Below are positions 25,760-32,725 of a stretch of 43,761 bases of DNA, piece after piece. Source of the stretch: a virus. The position numbers were made by a program, and so were the translations under genes. The notes under the pieces were generated by a model, which did no database searches, was not told the origin of the DNA, and saw nothing but the letters and a program-made list of their open reading frames with translations. The stretch lies in the IMG/VR virus record IMGVR_UViG_3300046010_007443, positions 1 through 43,761 of that record; one strand, given 5' to 3'. How positions within the stretch are numbered: position 1 is the stretch's first letter; each line of letters opens with the position of its first letter.

Positions 25760-25765
25760 CAATAG

Positions 25766-25875
25766 ATCTTACCTTAGGCGGTGAAACCGTGCGATGGCCG
25801 ATGAATGAAAGTGAGGCGCTTAATGGCCGTGGCCCTTAAGAGGGGATAAAATATTCATCTGGTAAGTTTTATTTT
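25766..25875 (+). ncRNA. Unidentified structured RNA between tRNA-Ser and tRNA-Met
   Basis: A stretch without an open frame holds two nested perfect helices: CTTACC (25768-25773) with GGTAAG (25861-25866), and GATGAAT (25800-25806) with ATTCATC (25853-25859). Smaller hairpins lie inside (GCGGT-GAA-ACCGT and CCCTT-AAG-AGGGG). The outer helix is followed by TTTTATTTTT. It is not a clover-leaf and I recognise no RNA class; GC is much higher than the surroundings, as in the tRNAs. Confidence 0.55.
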
Positions 25876-25876
25876 T

Positions 25877-25951
25877 GGACCCTTAGCTCAGTTGGTTAGC
25901 AGCAGCGCGCTCATAACGCGAAGGTCGTAGGTTCAAGTCCTACAGGGTCCA
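25877..25951 (+). tRNA. tRNA-Met/Ile2 type (CAU)
   Basis: Acceptor GGACCCT/AGGGTCC, anticodon stem GCGCG/CGCG with loop CTCATAA (anticodon CAT), T-arm GTAGG-TTCAAGT-CCTAC. The D-stem is only three pairs (GCT/AGC). Elongator Met is most likely, but a lysidine-modified Ile (AUA) tRNA cannot be excluded from sequence. Confidence 0.9.
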
Positions 25952-25954
25952 CTC

Positions 25955-26026
25955 GGTCTCGTAGTTCAACGGATAGAACAACTGCCTTCTAAGCAGTGGA
26001 TCCAAGTTCGATTCTTGGCGGGACTA
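25955..26026 (+). tRNA. tRNA-Arg (UCU)
   Basis: Acceptor GGTCTCG/CGGGACT (with G-U pairs), anticodon stem ACTGC/GCAGT, loop CTTCTAA (anticodon TCT), T-arm CCAAG-TTCGATT-CTTGG. Only 3 bases after tRNA-Met, so co-transcribed. Reads AGA/AGG, fitting the A-rich codons of this genome. Confidence 0.93.
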
Positions 26027-26038
26027 CTAGATTTGGAA

Positions 26039-26063
26039 GCCAAGATATTAGTTCTTATATTTA
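26039..26063 (+). promoter_or_regulatory. Promoter for tRNA-Leu
   Basis: GCCAAGAT, 9 bases, TATATTTA, then 6 bases to the first tRNA base. The distance from box to RNA 5' end is what a -10-type element should show, which supports reading the repeated motif as a promoter rather than a translation signal. Confidence 0.6.
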
Positions 26064-26069
26064 ACGTAT

Positions 26070-26158
26070 GCCCTGGTGGTGAAATTGGTAGACACGCAAG
26101 ACTTAAAATCTTGTGATCCGCAACGATCGTGCCGGTTCGATTCCGGCCTGGGGCACCA
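26070..26158 (+). tRNA. tRNA-Leu (UAA)
   Basis: Acceptor GCCCTGG/CTGGGGC, anticodon stem CAAGA/TCTTG with loop CTTAAAA (anticodon TAA), long variable arm GATCCGCAACGATC, T-arm GCCGG-TTCGATT-CCGGC. Unlike its neighbours it encodes the 3' CCA (26156-26158). Confidence 0.95.
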
Positions 26159-26168
26159 TATTAGTTAC

Positions 26169-26180
26169 TGTTCTTTGACA
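26169..26180 (+). promoter_or_regulatory. boxA-like antitermination sequence
   Basis: TGTTCTTTGACA matches the E. coli rRNA boxA (TGCTCTTTAACA) at 10 of 12 positions. It follows tRNA-Leu immediately, where a NusB/NusE-binding site could let polymerase continue through the RNA cluster. It partly overlaps the left inverted-repeat arm. Inferred from sequence only. Confidence 0.4.
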
Positions 26181-26198
26181 TATAAGGAGAAATAAATC

Positions 26199-26441
26199 AT
26201 GGAAACACTATCATTCATTTTAGGGATAGCGTCTGTGGTAGTTATTGCTACGGCAATAGTTGCTGTTTATGCTTTCGTTAAGGTAAATCAACTAAAAAGA
26301 TATTTAGAAACTACAGAAAGATACACTAATACTGAAATAAGCAACATTTATAGAGAAATGGATGAACGTGTTAATGATGTTGTTCGTTCAGTAGATTCAC
26401 GTTGTGATAAATTAGAAAATAAATTAACTAACAAAAAATAA
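26199..26441 (+). CDS. Small membrane-anchored coiled-coil protein
   Basis: 80 aa. One N-terminal membrane segment (ILGIASVVVIATAIVAVYAF, res ~8-27), then a charged coiled-coil-like tail (YREMDERVNDVVRSVDSRCD). It has a strong Shine-Dalgarno site (AAGGAG, 10 bases before ATG), which is rare in this window, and is bracketed by the 17-bp inverted repeat. Both features set it apart from neighbouring genes and hint at separate acquisition. Function unknown. Confidence 0.75.
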   Translation: METLSFILGIASVVVIATAIVAVYAFVKVNQLKRYLETTERYTNTEISNIYREMDERVNDVVRSVDSRCDKLENKLTNKK

Positions 26442-26466
26442 AAAATAAAGTTAGAGAACAGTAACT

Positions 26467-26474
26467 AATATTTA
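26467..26474 (+). promoter_or_regulatory. AATATTTA promoter box before the 108-aa gene
   Basis: AATATTTA, 8 bases before ATG 26483, part of the palindrome TATTTATAAATA. No GGCAAGAC box is visible. It overlaps the right arm of the inverted repeat. Confidence 0.4.
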
Positions 26475-26482
26475 TAAATAAC

Positions 26483-26809
26483 ATGGCATGTCATTGTTTA
26501 CATTTAAGAGATTCAAAGGAGTTCTTCGCTTTATTAAAGCGACGTGACCCTGCTATAATCTCAAAGATGGTCAGATGCGTACTCAGTGCAGCCAAGCGAG
26601 GTAAAGATAAAATAGATATATTTGATATCACGTTTAAATCAATGGATGAACTAACATTTACCATTGATAAGTCTCAATACAGAGAAATGTTAAGTAACTG
26701 TATGGTAGATATGATTGCAGCAGAAGAATATGAATTGTGTGCTGAAATCAAAAAGGTATTAGATAAGAAACCTCGCAAAACGAGGAAGAAAAAAATAGAA
26801 GTTCTTTAA
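26483..26809 (+). CDS. Unknown protein, paralogue of the gene at 23292
   Basis: 108 aa. Helix plus strand (KIDIFDITFKSMDELTFTID), then MIAAEEYELCAEIKKVLDK, which parallels the UVR-like ending of the 106-aa protein at 23292, and a basic tail (KKPRKTRKKKIEVL). It begins with CHC near the N-terminus, so a metal site is possible. It stops 6 bases before the tmRNA. Confidence 0.65.
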   Translation: MACHCLHLRDSKEFFALLKRRDPAIISKMVRCVLSAAKRGKDKIDIFDITFKSMDELTFTIDKSQYREMLSNCMVDMIAAEEYELCAEIKKVLDKKPRKTRKKKIEVL

Positions 26810-26814
26810 TTTAT

Positions 26815-27239
26815 GGGGGAGCCAGGTATTGCTCCGTAATGTGAAGGTACCACTACATGCAGACGGTTGGTAGAAGTCGTCTCTAAACAAACTGCAAAAC
26901 AACAAACGACAACGAATTGTCAACTATGACCTTCGATGATGTAATGTCATTCGTAGGCGCCGATTACGCTCTTGCAGCCTGATCCGCAAGGGGCAGCTGA
27001 TAGCCTTGCAACAGAACAGCACTTTAGTTTTCTCTGTAGTCATAAAACAGAGTGGTGGATGGCACGCTGACCATAATTAGCGTCCCCAAAAATTACAGTA
27101 CAGAGCTGGTCGCAAGACTGATGGAGTAAAGAAGAGATAAAAGTCACTACCCACGTCTCTTACAATTCAGTACTAAGCATGTGATACGTTGGTGTTATTG
27201 TTCCTTACGGATACATCGGTTCGAATCCGATCTCCTCCA
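26815..27239 (+). ncRNA. ssrA: Transfer-messenger RNA (tmRNA)
   Basis: About 425 bases. The tRNA-like ends pair as GGGGGAG (26815-26821) with CTCCTCC (27232-27238). The T-arm is perfect (ATCGG-TTCGAAT-CCGAT, 27215-27231), and the P2-like helix CCGTAA/TTACGG lies where expected. A tag frame ends in GCC-GAT-TAC-GCT-CTT-GCA-GCC-TGA (26959-26982). With GGC at 26956 as the resume codon the tag is GADYALAA, a typical proteolysis tag ending and similar to the Gly-starting tags of Bacteroidota. The conserved 5' motif of most tmRNAs (around GGATTCGACG) is altered here. It rescues stalled ribosomes. No smpB is seen in the window. Confidence 0.88.
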
Positions 27240-27252
27240 CAATTTACTTAAG

Positions 27253-27278
27253 AGGCAATCAGAAATGATTGCCTTTTT
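27253..27278 (+). terminator. Intrinsic terminator after the tmRNA
   Basis: AGGCAATC - AGAAAT - GATTGCCT, a perfect 8-bp stem followed by TTTT. The T-run continues directly into the TATATTTA box of the next gene, so end and start of transcription are fused. Confidence 0.85.
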
Positions 27279-27285
27279 ATATTTA
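27278..27285 (+). promoter_or_regulatory. TATATTTA promoter of the export module
   Basis: TATATTTA followed by T, 18 bases before ATG 27304. It overlaps the last base of the terminator T-run. GGCAATC in the terminator stem is too far upstream (17 bases) to be the usual partner box. Confidence 0.5.
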
Positions 27286-27303
27286 TACCTGATTATTAAA
27301 AGT

Positions 27304-27819
27304 ATGAGAACCTTATTTACAGCAATATTGATATCATTATATACGGTACTGGCTGCTCAAAAAGCTGTTCCTGAGGGAGAAATAAATTCACTTACATCAC
27401 CTTTTGCCACAGTACATATTGGTACTGTTACTAATAAAGTTAAAATAGGTCCACTTACTGGAAATAAAAACTTAGCATTTGGTGTTAAAAATATAACTGA
27501 AGAAGCTATATTAGATAAAGGATATGATTTAATTGATAACTCAGAACTTAGATTAGATTTAGAAATAATTTATCTTGATATACAACAAACATCAACTGGT
27601 GTAAGTGTGTTTCATAAAACAGAAAACGAAACAATAATTAGAATAAAAGGTATTCTTTATATAAATAATAAAAAATCAAAAGAATACGTTGCGACAGGTA
27701 AGTCCTCCGAAATATCTACATCTACAATGATTATCGATGAAGGTGGTGGTTTTAATCAAGCATCAGCTCGTTCTGCACTTAAAAAAACCATTATTAACCT
27801 AATCGAAAAACTCCTATGA
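27304..27819 (+). CDS. Secreted protein, YajG/CsgG-like in outline
   Basis: 171 aa from ATG 27304; the longer frame starts inside the tmRNA and is rejected. Signal peptide MRTLFTAILISLYTVLAAQ. The body has alternating strands (LRLDLEIIYLDIQQ, ETIIRIKGILYINNK) and a closing helix (SARSALKKTIINLIEKLL). This resembles the overall outline of periplasmic YajG/LptE- and CsgG-type proteins; the link is weak. It overlaps the T9SS cargo gene by 4 bases and opens the export module. Confidence 0.6.
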   Translation: MRTLFTAILISLYTVLAAQKAVPEGEINSLTSPFATVHIGTVTNKVKIGPLTGNKNLAFGVKNITEEAILDKGYDLIDNSELRLDLEIIYLDIQQTSTGVSVFHKTENETIIRIKGILYINNKKSKEYVATGKSSEISTSTMIIDEGGGFNQASARSALKKTIINLIEKLL

Positions 27820-29711
27820 AAAAACTATTATTAGCATTTGCGCTTTTAATTAGTTACGTAACCACATTTGCCCAAACACCTGCAATTGGACATTTCCAGA
27901 CTCTAGCAACAGTTAGAAGAGGTGATACATTAGATGTAGCCTGGTATTACAGACCAGGATCTCCTGACATTCGTACATTTCAGGTGGACTTTCAGTACAA
28001 GAAAACATTATTAACTTATTTATCTACTACAGTTGATGCTACTGTTAACGGAATGACCCCAGCAGTAAGCTATAGAACTTGGGATAACTATAAGTATAAT
28101 AACTATTCAAACGGAACTTATACTTATTTAACTAATAACGATTGGGCTGTAGGTCGTAACTACTTAGTATTATCAAGCGGTAATACTATTAACTCTGGTG
28201 GTTACATTATCCATAACAAATATAAAATCAACGCTGTAGCTCCAAACTACGTTTCAGATACAATTACTGTAAACTGGGCTCGTATGTTTGATGTTAACGG
28301 TAATACAATTGGTGATAACGTAGCTCAACTTACAAACCAAAAATTAGCTATTAAATTATTAGGTAACTTAACCTTATCAGGTAAAGTGTGGTTAGGACCA
28401 CAAATAAACTTACGTCCTGTGGTTATCTGTACTCAAGCTAATAACGGTGCTTTTATAGATTCAATCACAGTAAATGCTGATGGTACTTATACCTTAGATA
28501 ATATCGATGAAAATACTCGTTATAAACTTGAACTTAAATTCCCAGCAGCACTCGCCTCAATTAGAGATAATGCTGTAACAATAGCTGATGCCGTTAAAAC
28601 ATACGACGAATACACTAATACAGATGTTAACCAAACATTCCCAAGAACATACTTAAAAAATGGATTAGCATATTTGATTGCTGATGTTAACAAAACAGGT
28701 ACATTAGATGGTGGTGATGCTTATTCAATCTATGCTTCAGTATCAGGTTTAAAACCAATTGATACAACTAAAGCATTAAATGTATTTAGTAAGAATGCTT
28801 ATGATTCATTAGCCTTGGGACAAGATCAATGGGTTGCATGGCCTGGTAGTATTAATGGTGTAAATCATATCTTTGATAGTGTAGGTACAGTTAACTTAAC
28901 AAACGTTGATATTAAGTACTTCATCTTAGGTGACGTTGATAGAACCCATTCATCCCCAGTATTTGATGCTAATGGAAACTTAGTAACTGCAGCTAGATAT
29001 ATTGGAACACTTGATGTTAATATTCCAAATGTAACTGCACCAACAGGTCAAGCAATGTATGCTAACTTTAATATCAATACAAATGGTATTAAAAATGACG
29101 GTTTGCAGTTCGAAATGAAATACGATCCAACTAAGGTTAAGTTTGAAGAAATAGTATCAAACATTCAAGGACCGTGGTTACAGTATTTAACTCATGATGA
29201 CGCCAATGGTATTATTCGTTTTGGAGGAATGAATAACCAAGTACTAGGATCATTAACAGGTAATGCTACTCCATTTAAATTAAAATTCTCTCCAATCGGC
29301 AATAACGATATTATGACTAACTTGTATGTTAGAAGCTTAATGGATGCTGCTGATAGAAATGGAGATCATTTCAATATCAATTTACAATCTGATTATGTAG
29401 TATTATCTTCAAGACGAACTGTAGTACAAACACCTGAAGGTGAGATCTCAGCTACAATCAGGCCAAACCCGACAAGCGGGTTCTTTGAATTGGTAGTAGT
29501 ATTCCCTAAAGCAAACATGGATGCTTTAGCTATGGTATATGATATTCAAGGTCGTAAAGTTAAAGACATCGGTAAAATATGGAGTGATCAATATGTAACT
29601 ACCGTTATTAAGCAGGTTGATTTGACGTCTGCAGCCAATGGCAATTATTTATTAGTAGTAAATAACTTAGAAGATAATAAACGCTTAGCAAAACAATTTA
29701 TTAAAATTTAA
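27816..29711 (+). CDS. Secreted multidomain protein with a type IX secretion C-terminal signal
   Basis: 631 aa. Signal peptide MKKLLLAFALLISYVTTFAQ. An N-terminal cohesin-like beta domain (res ~20-180), a carboxypeptidase-like repeat (LSGKVWLGPQ to res ~250), a dockerin/EF-hand-like loop (ADVNKTGTLDGGDAY), a second cohesin-like domain (YIGTLDVNI to res ~530), and finally a type A T9SS sorting domain (TIRPNPTSGFFELVV, VYDIQGRKV, NGNYLLVV and KQFIKI at the end). Such cargo crosses the outer membrane through the host type IX system and is attached to the surface or released. Unusual for a phage-like genome. Confidence 0.85.
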   Translation: MKKLLLAFALLISYVTTFAQTPAIGHFQTLATVRRGDTLDVAWYYRPGSPDIRTFQVDFQYKKTLLTYLSTTVDATVNGMTPAVSYRTWDNYKYNNYSNGTYTYLTNNDWAVGRNYLVLSSGNTINSGGYIIHNKYKINAVAPNYVSDTITVNWARMFDVNGNTIGDNVAQLTNQKLAIKLLGNLTLSGKVWLGPQINLRPVVICTQANNGAFIDSITVNADGTYTLDNIDENTRYKLELKFPAALASIRDNAVTIADAVKTYDEYTNTDVNQTFPRTYLKNGLAYLIADVNKTGTLDGGDAYSIYASVSGLKPIDTTKALNVFSKNAYDSLALGQDQWVAWPGSINGVNHIFDSVGTVNLTNVDIKYFILGDVDRTHSSPVFDANGNLVTAARYIGTLDVNIPNVTAPTGQAMYANFNINTNGIKNDGLQFEMKYDPTKVKFEEIVSNIQGPWLQYLTHDDANGIIRFGGMNNQVLGSLTGNATPFKLKFSPIGNNDIMTNLYVRSLMDAADRNGDHFNINLQSDYVVLSSRRTVVQTPEGEISATIRPNPTSGFFELVVVFPKANMDALAMVYDIQGRKVKDIGKIWSDQYVTTVIKQVDLTSAANGNYLLVVNNLEDNKRLAKQFIKI

Positions 29712-29723
29712 AAATCAAATATC

Positions 29724-30056
29724 ATGTCAGAAGAACAATCACAAGACCATAACGACGGAACTTGGTCAGGTCTTAAGAAAACAATCATTGGTACTATAAG
29801 TACAGCTGTATTAGGTGCTGGTACTTGGTTTACGACTACTTTCTTTGGTGGTCATAAAGAAGATAAAGAAGAACCTAAAACAGAACAAGCTGCTCCTGCT
29901 GCCCAACCAACTATTGTAATTAATAATACTCAACAGCAACAACAAGCTGCTGGTGGTGGAACTAAAGTAATTGAACGCGTAGTTGAAAAACCAGCTGCTA
30001 AACCAGCTGAACCCGCTCCAAAGAAAAAAGAATTTTCAGAAGAACCAAAATGGTAA
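29724..30056 (+). CDS. Membrane-anchored Gln/Ala/Pro-rich protein
   Basis: 110 aa. One hydrophobic segment (res ~18-41, KKTIIGTISTAVLGAGTWF) without cleavage site, then a charged linker, a Gln run and Pro/Ala/Lys repeats (EKPAAKPAEPAPKKK). This looks like a membrane anchor with a flexible spacer, comparable in make-up to the stem of TonB-like or spanin-like proteins. No family recognised. Confidence 0.65.
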   Translation: MSEEQSQDHNDGTWSGLKKTIIGTISTAVLGAGTWFTTTFFGGHKEDKEEPKTEQAAPAAQPTIVINNTQQQQQAAGGGTKVIERVVEKPAAKPAEPAPKKKEFSEEPKW

Positions 30057-30077
30057 TAACCCTTAAAAATTAAAAGT

Positions 30078-30341
30078 ATGAAATGGATGAAACAGTTGTT
30101 CGATGACAACAACACAATCAATGAAAAATCAGTTGTAGGATTTATCGCTTTCTTAATGATGGTAGTTGCCTTAGGCGTTGACATCTTTACAGGATTTGCT
30201 GGTAAAGAATTTGTTATTAATGAGTTTATCTTTGATGGCTTTATGGTAATTGTATTAGGTTCATTTGGTATTGGATCTATTGACAAGTTTATCAATGCTA
30301 AAAAAGGCAACAAATCAGAAGAAACTCCAACTGAAGAGTAA
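30078..30341 (+). CDS. Two-span membrane protein, possible holin
   Basis: 87 aa. Two membrane spans (VVGFIAFLMMVVALGVDIF and GFMVIVLGSFGIGSI) with a charged start and a Lys/Glu tail, the classic outline of small class II phage holins. It lies 5 kb from the NlpC/P60 lysis candidate, so the assignment is tentative. It is one base from the next start. Confidence 0.55.
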   Translation: MKWMKQLFDDNNTINEKSVVGFIAFLMMVVALGVDIFTGFAGKEFVINEFIFDGFMVIVLGSFGIGSIDKFINAKKGNKSEETPTEE

Positions 30342-30342
30342 A

Positions 30343-31095
30343 ATGGAAAAAAAGTCTAATATGATTAAAGCAATTATTAGTATAATTACGTATTTCATAT
30401 TGATGTTTATACTAGCTACTAAATGCAGTGCTCAAGTAGTAGGTAAAACTACAACTGAAGATTATAAAGCATCATTTGAGAAAAAATCAAATATTGACAG
30501 TTTATTAGACTATAATGGTCCTAAAATCCCAATTCAGATACTTAGCTTAGGCATCAGTGAAGATGTCTATGCTATGTATCCTGAATTAAAGGATAAGCGT
30601 GTTGGATTAGGTGTGACTAATATCGTAGTTGAATTCTTAGAAGAAACTAATCACTTTATCTTCACTGAAGACAAAACTGAAATTAAAAACAGAATGGTAA
30701 AGCAATTTCAGGCATCACAATCTGGAATTACTGAAGATAAATTAGACGGTAGAGGTAAAATTAGATTAGCTCACTACTTTGCTTACATTGAATGCTACGA
30801 TTTCTCAGTTTCAGAAGACGAAACAGTAAACATGAAAGACGGAGTTAAAAACACAGTTGTAACTCGTTTAGGTTTACAAGTTAAATTCGTTAACGCTGAA
30901 ACGGGAGAATATTTCACTGGTTCAGGTTTAGGTGAAGCTAAAACAGTTAGAGAATTAACATTAATGAATGATGATAACTTTAGTGAAGTTAAATTCAACC
31001 AATCAACAATAGGTACATCAACTAAAAAAGCACTTGAAATTGCAGCGGGTAAAATATTACTTCGTATGCATAAGAAAGGTATATTTAAAATGTAA
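30343..31095 (+). CDS. CsgG-like secretion-channel protein
   Basis: About 250 aa from ATG 30343 (ATG 30361 also possible). Signal sequence ending FILATKCSAQ. The body has the CsgG pattern: GLGVTNIVVEFLEETNHFIF, then KIRLAHYFAYIECYDF, a strand TRLGLQVKFVNAETGEYF, and QSTIGTSTKKALEIAAGKIL near the end. CsgG forms an outer-membrane pore that exports curli. The Cys may or may not be lipidated (Lys precedes it). With the Asn/Gly-rich protein downstream it could be a phage-borne export pair. Confidence 0.7.
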   Translation: MEKKSNMIKAIISIITYFILMFILATKCSAQVVGKTTTEDYKASFEKKSNIDSLLDYNGPKIPIQILSLGISEDVYAMYPELKDKRVGLGVTNIVVEFLEETNHFIFTEDKTEIKNRMVKQFQASQSGITEDKLDGRGKIRLAHYFAYIECYDFSVSEDETVNMKDGVKNTVVTRLGLQVKFVNAETGEYFTGSGLGEAKTVRELTLMNDDNFSEVKFNQSTIGTSTKKALEIAAGKILLRMHKKGIFKM

Positions 31096-31099
31096 TAAT

Positions 31100-31207
31100 A
31101 TGGCACGTTCTAAAAAGAAACATTACAATCAACGTAGTATAAAAGCAGGTCGTAAAACAGCTAAACGTATAGCAGCAAATCATAAGGTTTTAAAATCATT
31201 AAATTAA
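31100..31207 (+). CDS. Tiny basic protein (35 aa)
   Basis: Starts at ATG 31100, 4 bases after the CsgG-like stop. It begins MARSKKKHYNQRSIKAGRK and ends KVLKSLN. About 14 of 35 residues are Lys, Arg or His, which fits nucleic-acid or ribosome binding. No family recognised; coding is supported only by position and clean spacing. Confidence 0.5.
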   Translation: MARSKKKHYNQRSIKAGRKTAKRIAANHKVLKSLN

Positions 31208-31219
31208 AAACCCAAATGA

Positions 31220-32725
31220 TTGAAAAAATTAAGAATATATTTAAGTATATTACTTATCATCTGTCTCAGTTGGAGAGCTGAAGCACAGACACTTACTTAT
31301 TCATTTGTTGATCCTTGTACCAACCAAATAACTAATTTCTCAGTACCAGCTACAGGTACTGTGGTATATTTTTATGGTCAATCAAGACAATTTACATCAG
31401 CAGATGTTGCTAGTGGAGCGTTTGCTTCTTGGATAAATCAAGTATATTCTGATTATCGCAAAATATCACCTTGTGGACAACAACAAGGACAAGTAACCCA
31501 AAATCAAATCACATCTCAAATTATTAGTAACACAGTACAAAGTGTAGTTGGAAGTATAATGAGCCAAGCTCAATCAGCTGCATCTAGTACTATTACTGGT
31601 GTAGCTACATCAGCATCAACTTCTAATGCTTCATCAGCAGGAGGGAACTTAAATGCCTCTAAAAACAATAAAGATGGAGATAAAAAACCTAATCAAAATG
31701 GAAACAACAATAATAATAATGTTCCTAATGCTTCTAATAATAATAGTAGCAATGGGAGCAATACAAATGCTCCAGGAACTAATCAAAGTGGGAACAACAG
31801 TTCTGGAAGTAATAATGGGACTGGGACAGGGAATGGGAATAATACTAGTACTGGTGGGAGCAATAATAGTGGCTCTAATCAAGGAGGGAGCCCATCAACT
31901 AATAACTCTAATACACAATCCTCTCAAAACAATAAAACTGAAGAGAAAGGAGAAGAAGTAGCGGCTACAACTACAATGAATGTAGATCAACAAAATCAAA
32001 ATAGTTCTAAAGACGATAACAGTGGTGGTGGTGGTGGAGGTAAGGGTGGTAAAAACGGAGGTAAAAATGGAACAACTAATCCCCTAATAGTATCATCTGA
32101 TTTTACTACGGCTCAAAATTTAGACAAATCATTCACCCCTATACTTAATCTTAGTATGTCTCAATCTTCAATGACAGGAATGTCAAGTTGGGGATTAACA
32201 TCAATGATATGGTTTAACTTTAAACAATTTGCCTTATCAGGTAAATACACTAAAATTAACTTTAGTAAGAATGGTAAGTTAAAATGGGTACATAATATTA
32301 ATTTAACTGCTGTTTATTCATATGGTAATTTAATTGGATTTGTTGGATATAGTGGAATATTAAATGCAGGTAAATGGGGTGTGACTGGATTTAACACTAG
32401 TGCTGCTATGACATTAATAACTGGTGAACAGAAAAACACATTCATATCACCATCAATAACTGCATTCTATACTAAACCATTTAAAGCAAATAAACGTTTA
32501 ACTGTATCTCCTGAGTTATATATTATATCAACACCATTAATATATTCTACTGTAGAGAAAGTAACAACAACAGATAGAACATTTAGTGCGTTTATAGGTA
32601 GTGGGTTTGATTATCAAATAACTAAGCGATTTAAATTTAATATGAACTATAAAGCAAATTTGTCTACCAATCCAGATTTCCCTATATTGTCGTTCTTCCT
32701 AATCGGTAGTAAGATTAACCTATGA
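31220..32725 (+). CDS. Exported Asn/Gly/Ser-rich protein with C-terminal beta-barrel-like domain
   Basis: 501 aa from a TTG codon. Signal peptide MKKLRIYLSILLIICLSWRA. An N-terminal domain with two Cys is followed by a low-complexity region (res ~135-290) of Asn, Gly, Ser, Gln and Lys, ending in a Gly run. The last ~200 residues alternate hydrophobic and polar as in outer-membrane barrels (LALSGKYTKINF, GFVGYSGILN, RFKFNMNYKANL). The ATG at 31216 is in another frame and gives only 21 codons. The low-complexity part recalls self-assembling surface fibres; that is inference. Confidence 0.75.
   Translation: MKKLRIYLSILLIICLSWRAEAQTLTYSFVDPCTNQITNFSVPATGTVVYFYGQSRQFTSADVASGAFASWINQVYSDYRKISPCGQQQGQVTQNQITSQIISNTVQSVVGSIMSQAQSAASSTITGVATSASTSNASSAGGNLNASKNNKDGDKKPNQNGNNNNNNVPNASNNNSSNGSNTNAPGTNQSGNNSSGSNNGTGTGNGNNTSTGGSNNSGSNQGGSPSTNNSNTQSSQNNKTEEKGEEVAATTTMNVDQQNQNSSKDDNSGGGGGGKGGKNGGKNGTTNPLIVSSDFTTAQNLDKSFTPILNLSMSQSSMTGMSSWGLTSMIWFNFKQFALSGKYTKINFSKNGKLKWVHNINLTAVYSYGNLIGFVGYSGILNAGKWGVTGFNTSAAMTLITGEQKNTFISPSITAFYTKPFKANKRLTVSPELYIISTPLIYSTVEKVTTTDRTFSAFIGSGFDYQITKRFKFNMNYKANLSTNPDFPILSFFLIGSKINL

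Larger units (their letters stand above)
26158..26471 (+). repeat. 17-bp perfect inverted repeat framing the 80-aa membrane gene
   Basis: The left arm, 26158-26174 (ATATTAGTTACTGTTCT), is the exact reverse complement of the right arm, 26455-26471. One arm touches the tRNA-Leu 3' end, the other runs into the promoter box of the next gene. The pair brackets a single gene. Confidence 0.9.

Noticed and set aside
25766-25875. Hammerhead ribozyme in the unidentified RNA (CCGATGA ... GAAA)
   Set aside because: The conserved U of the CUGANGA core is a C, and there is no stem between the two core segments.
27181-27303. Upstream extension of the secreted protein at 27304
   Set aside because: It starts inside the tmRNA and runs through the terminator; ATG 27304 gives a normal signal peptide 18 bases after a promoter box.
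31653-31961. A second-frame 102-aa hydrophobic frame inside the Asn/Gly-rich gene
   Set aside because: It follows from the Asn/Ser repeat codons read in another frame; no start signal or domain is visible.
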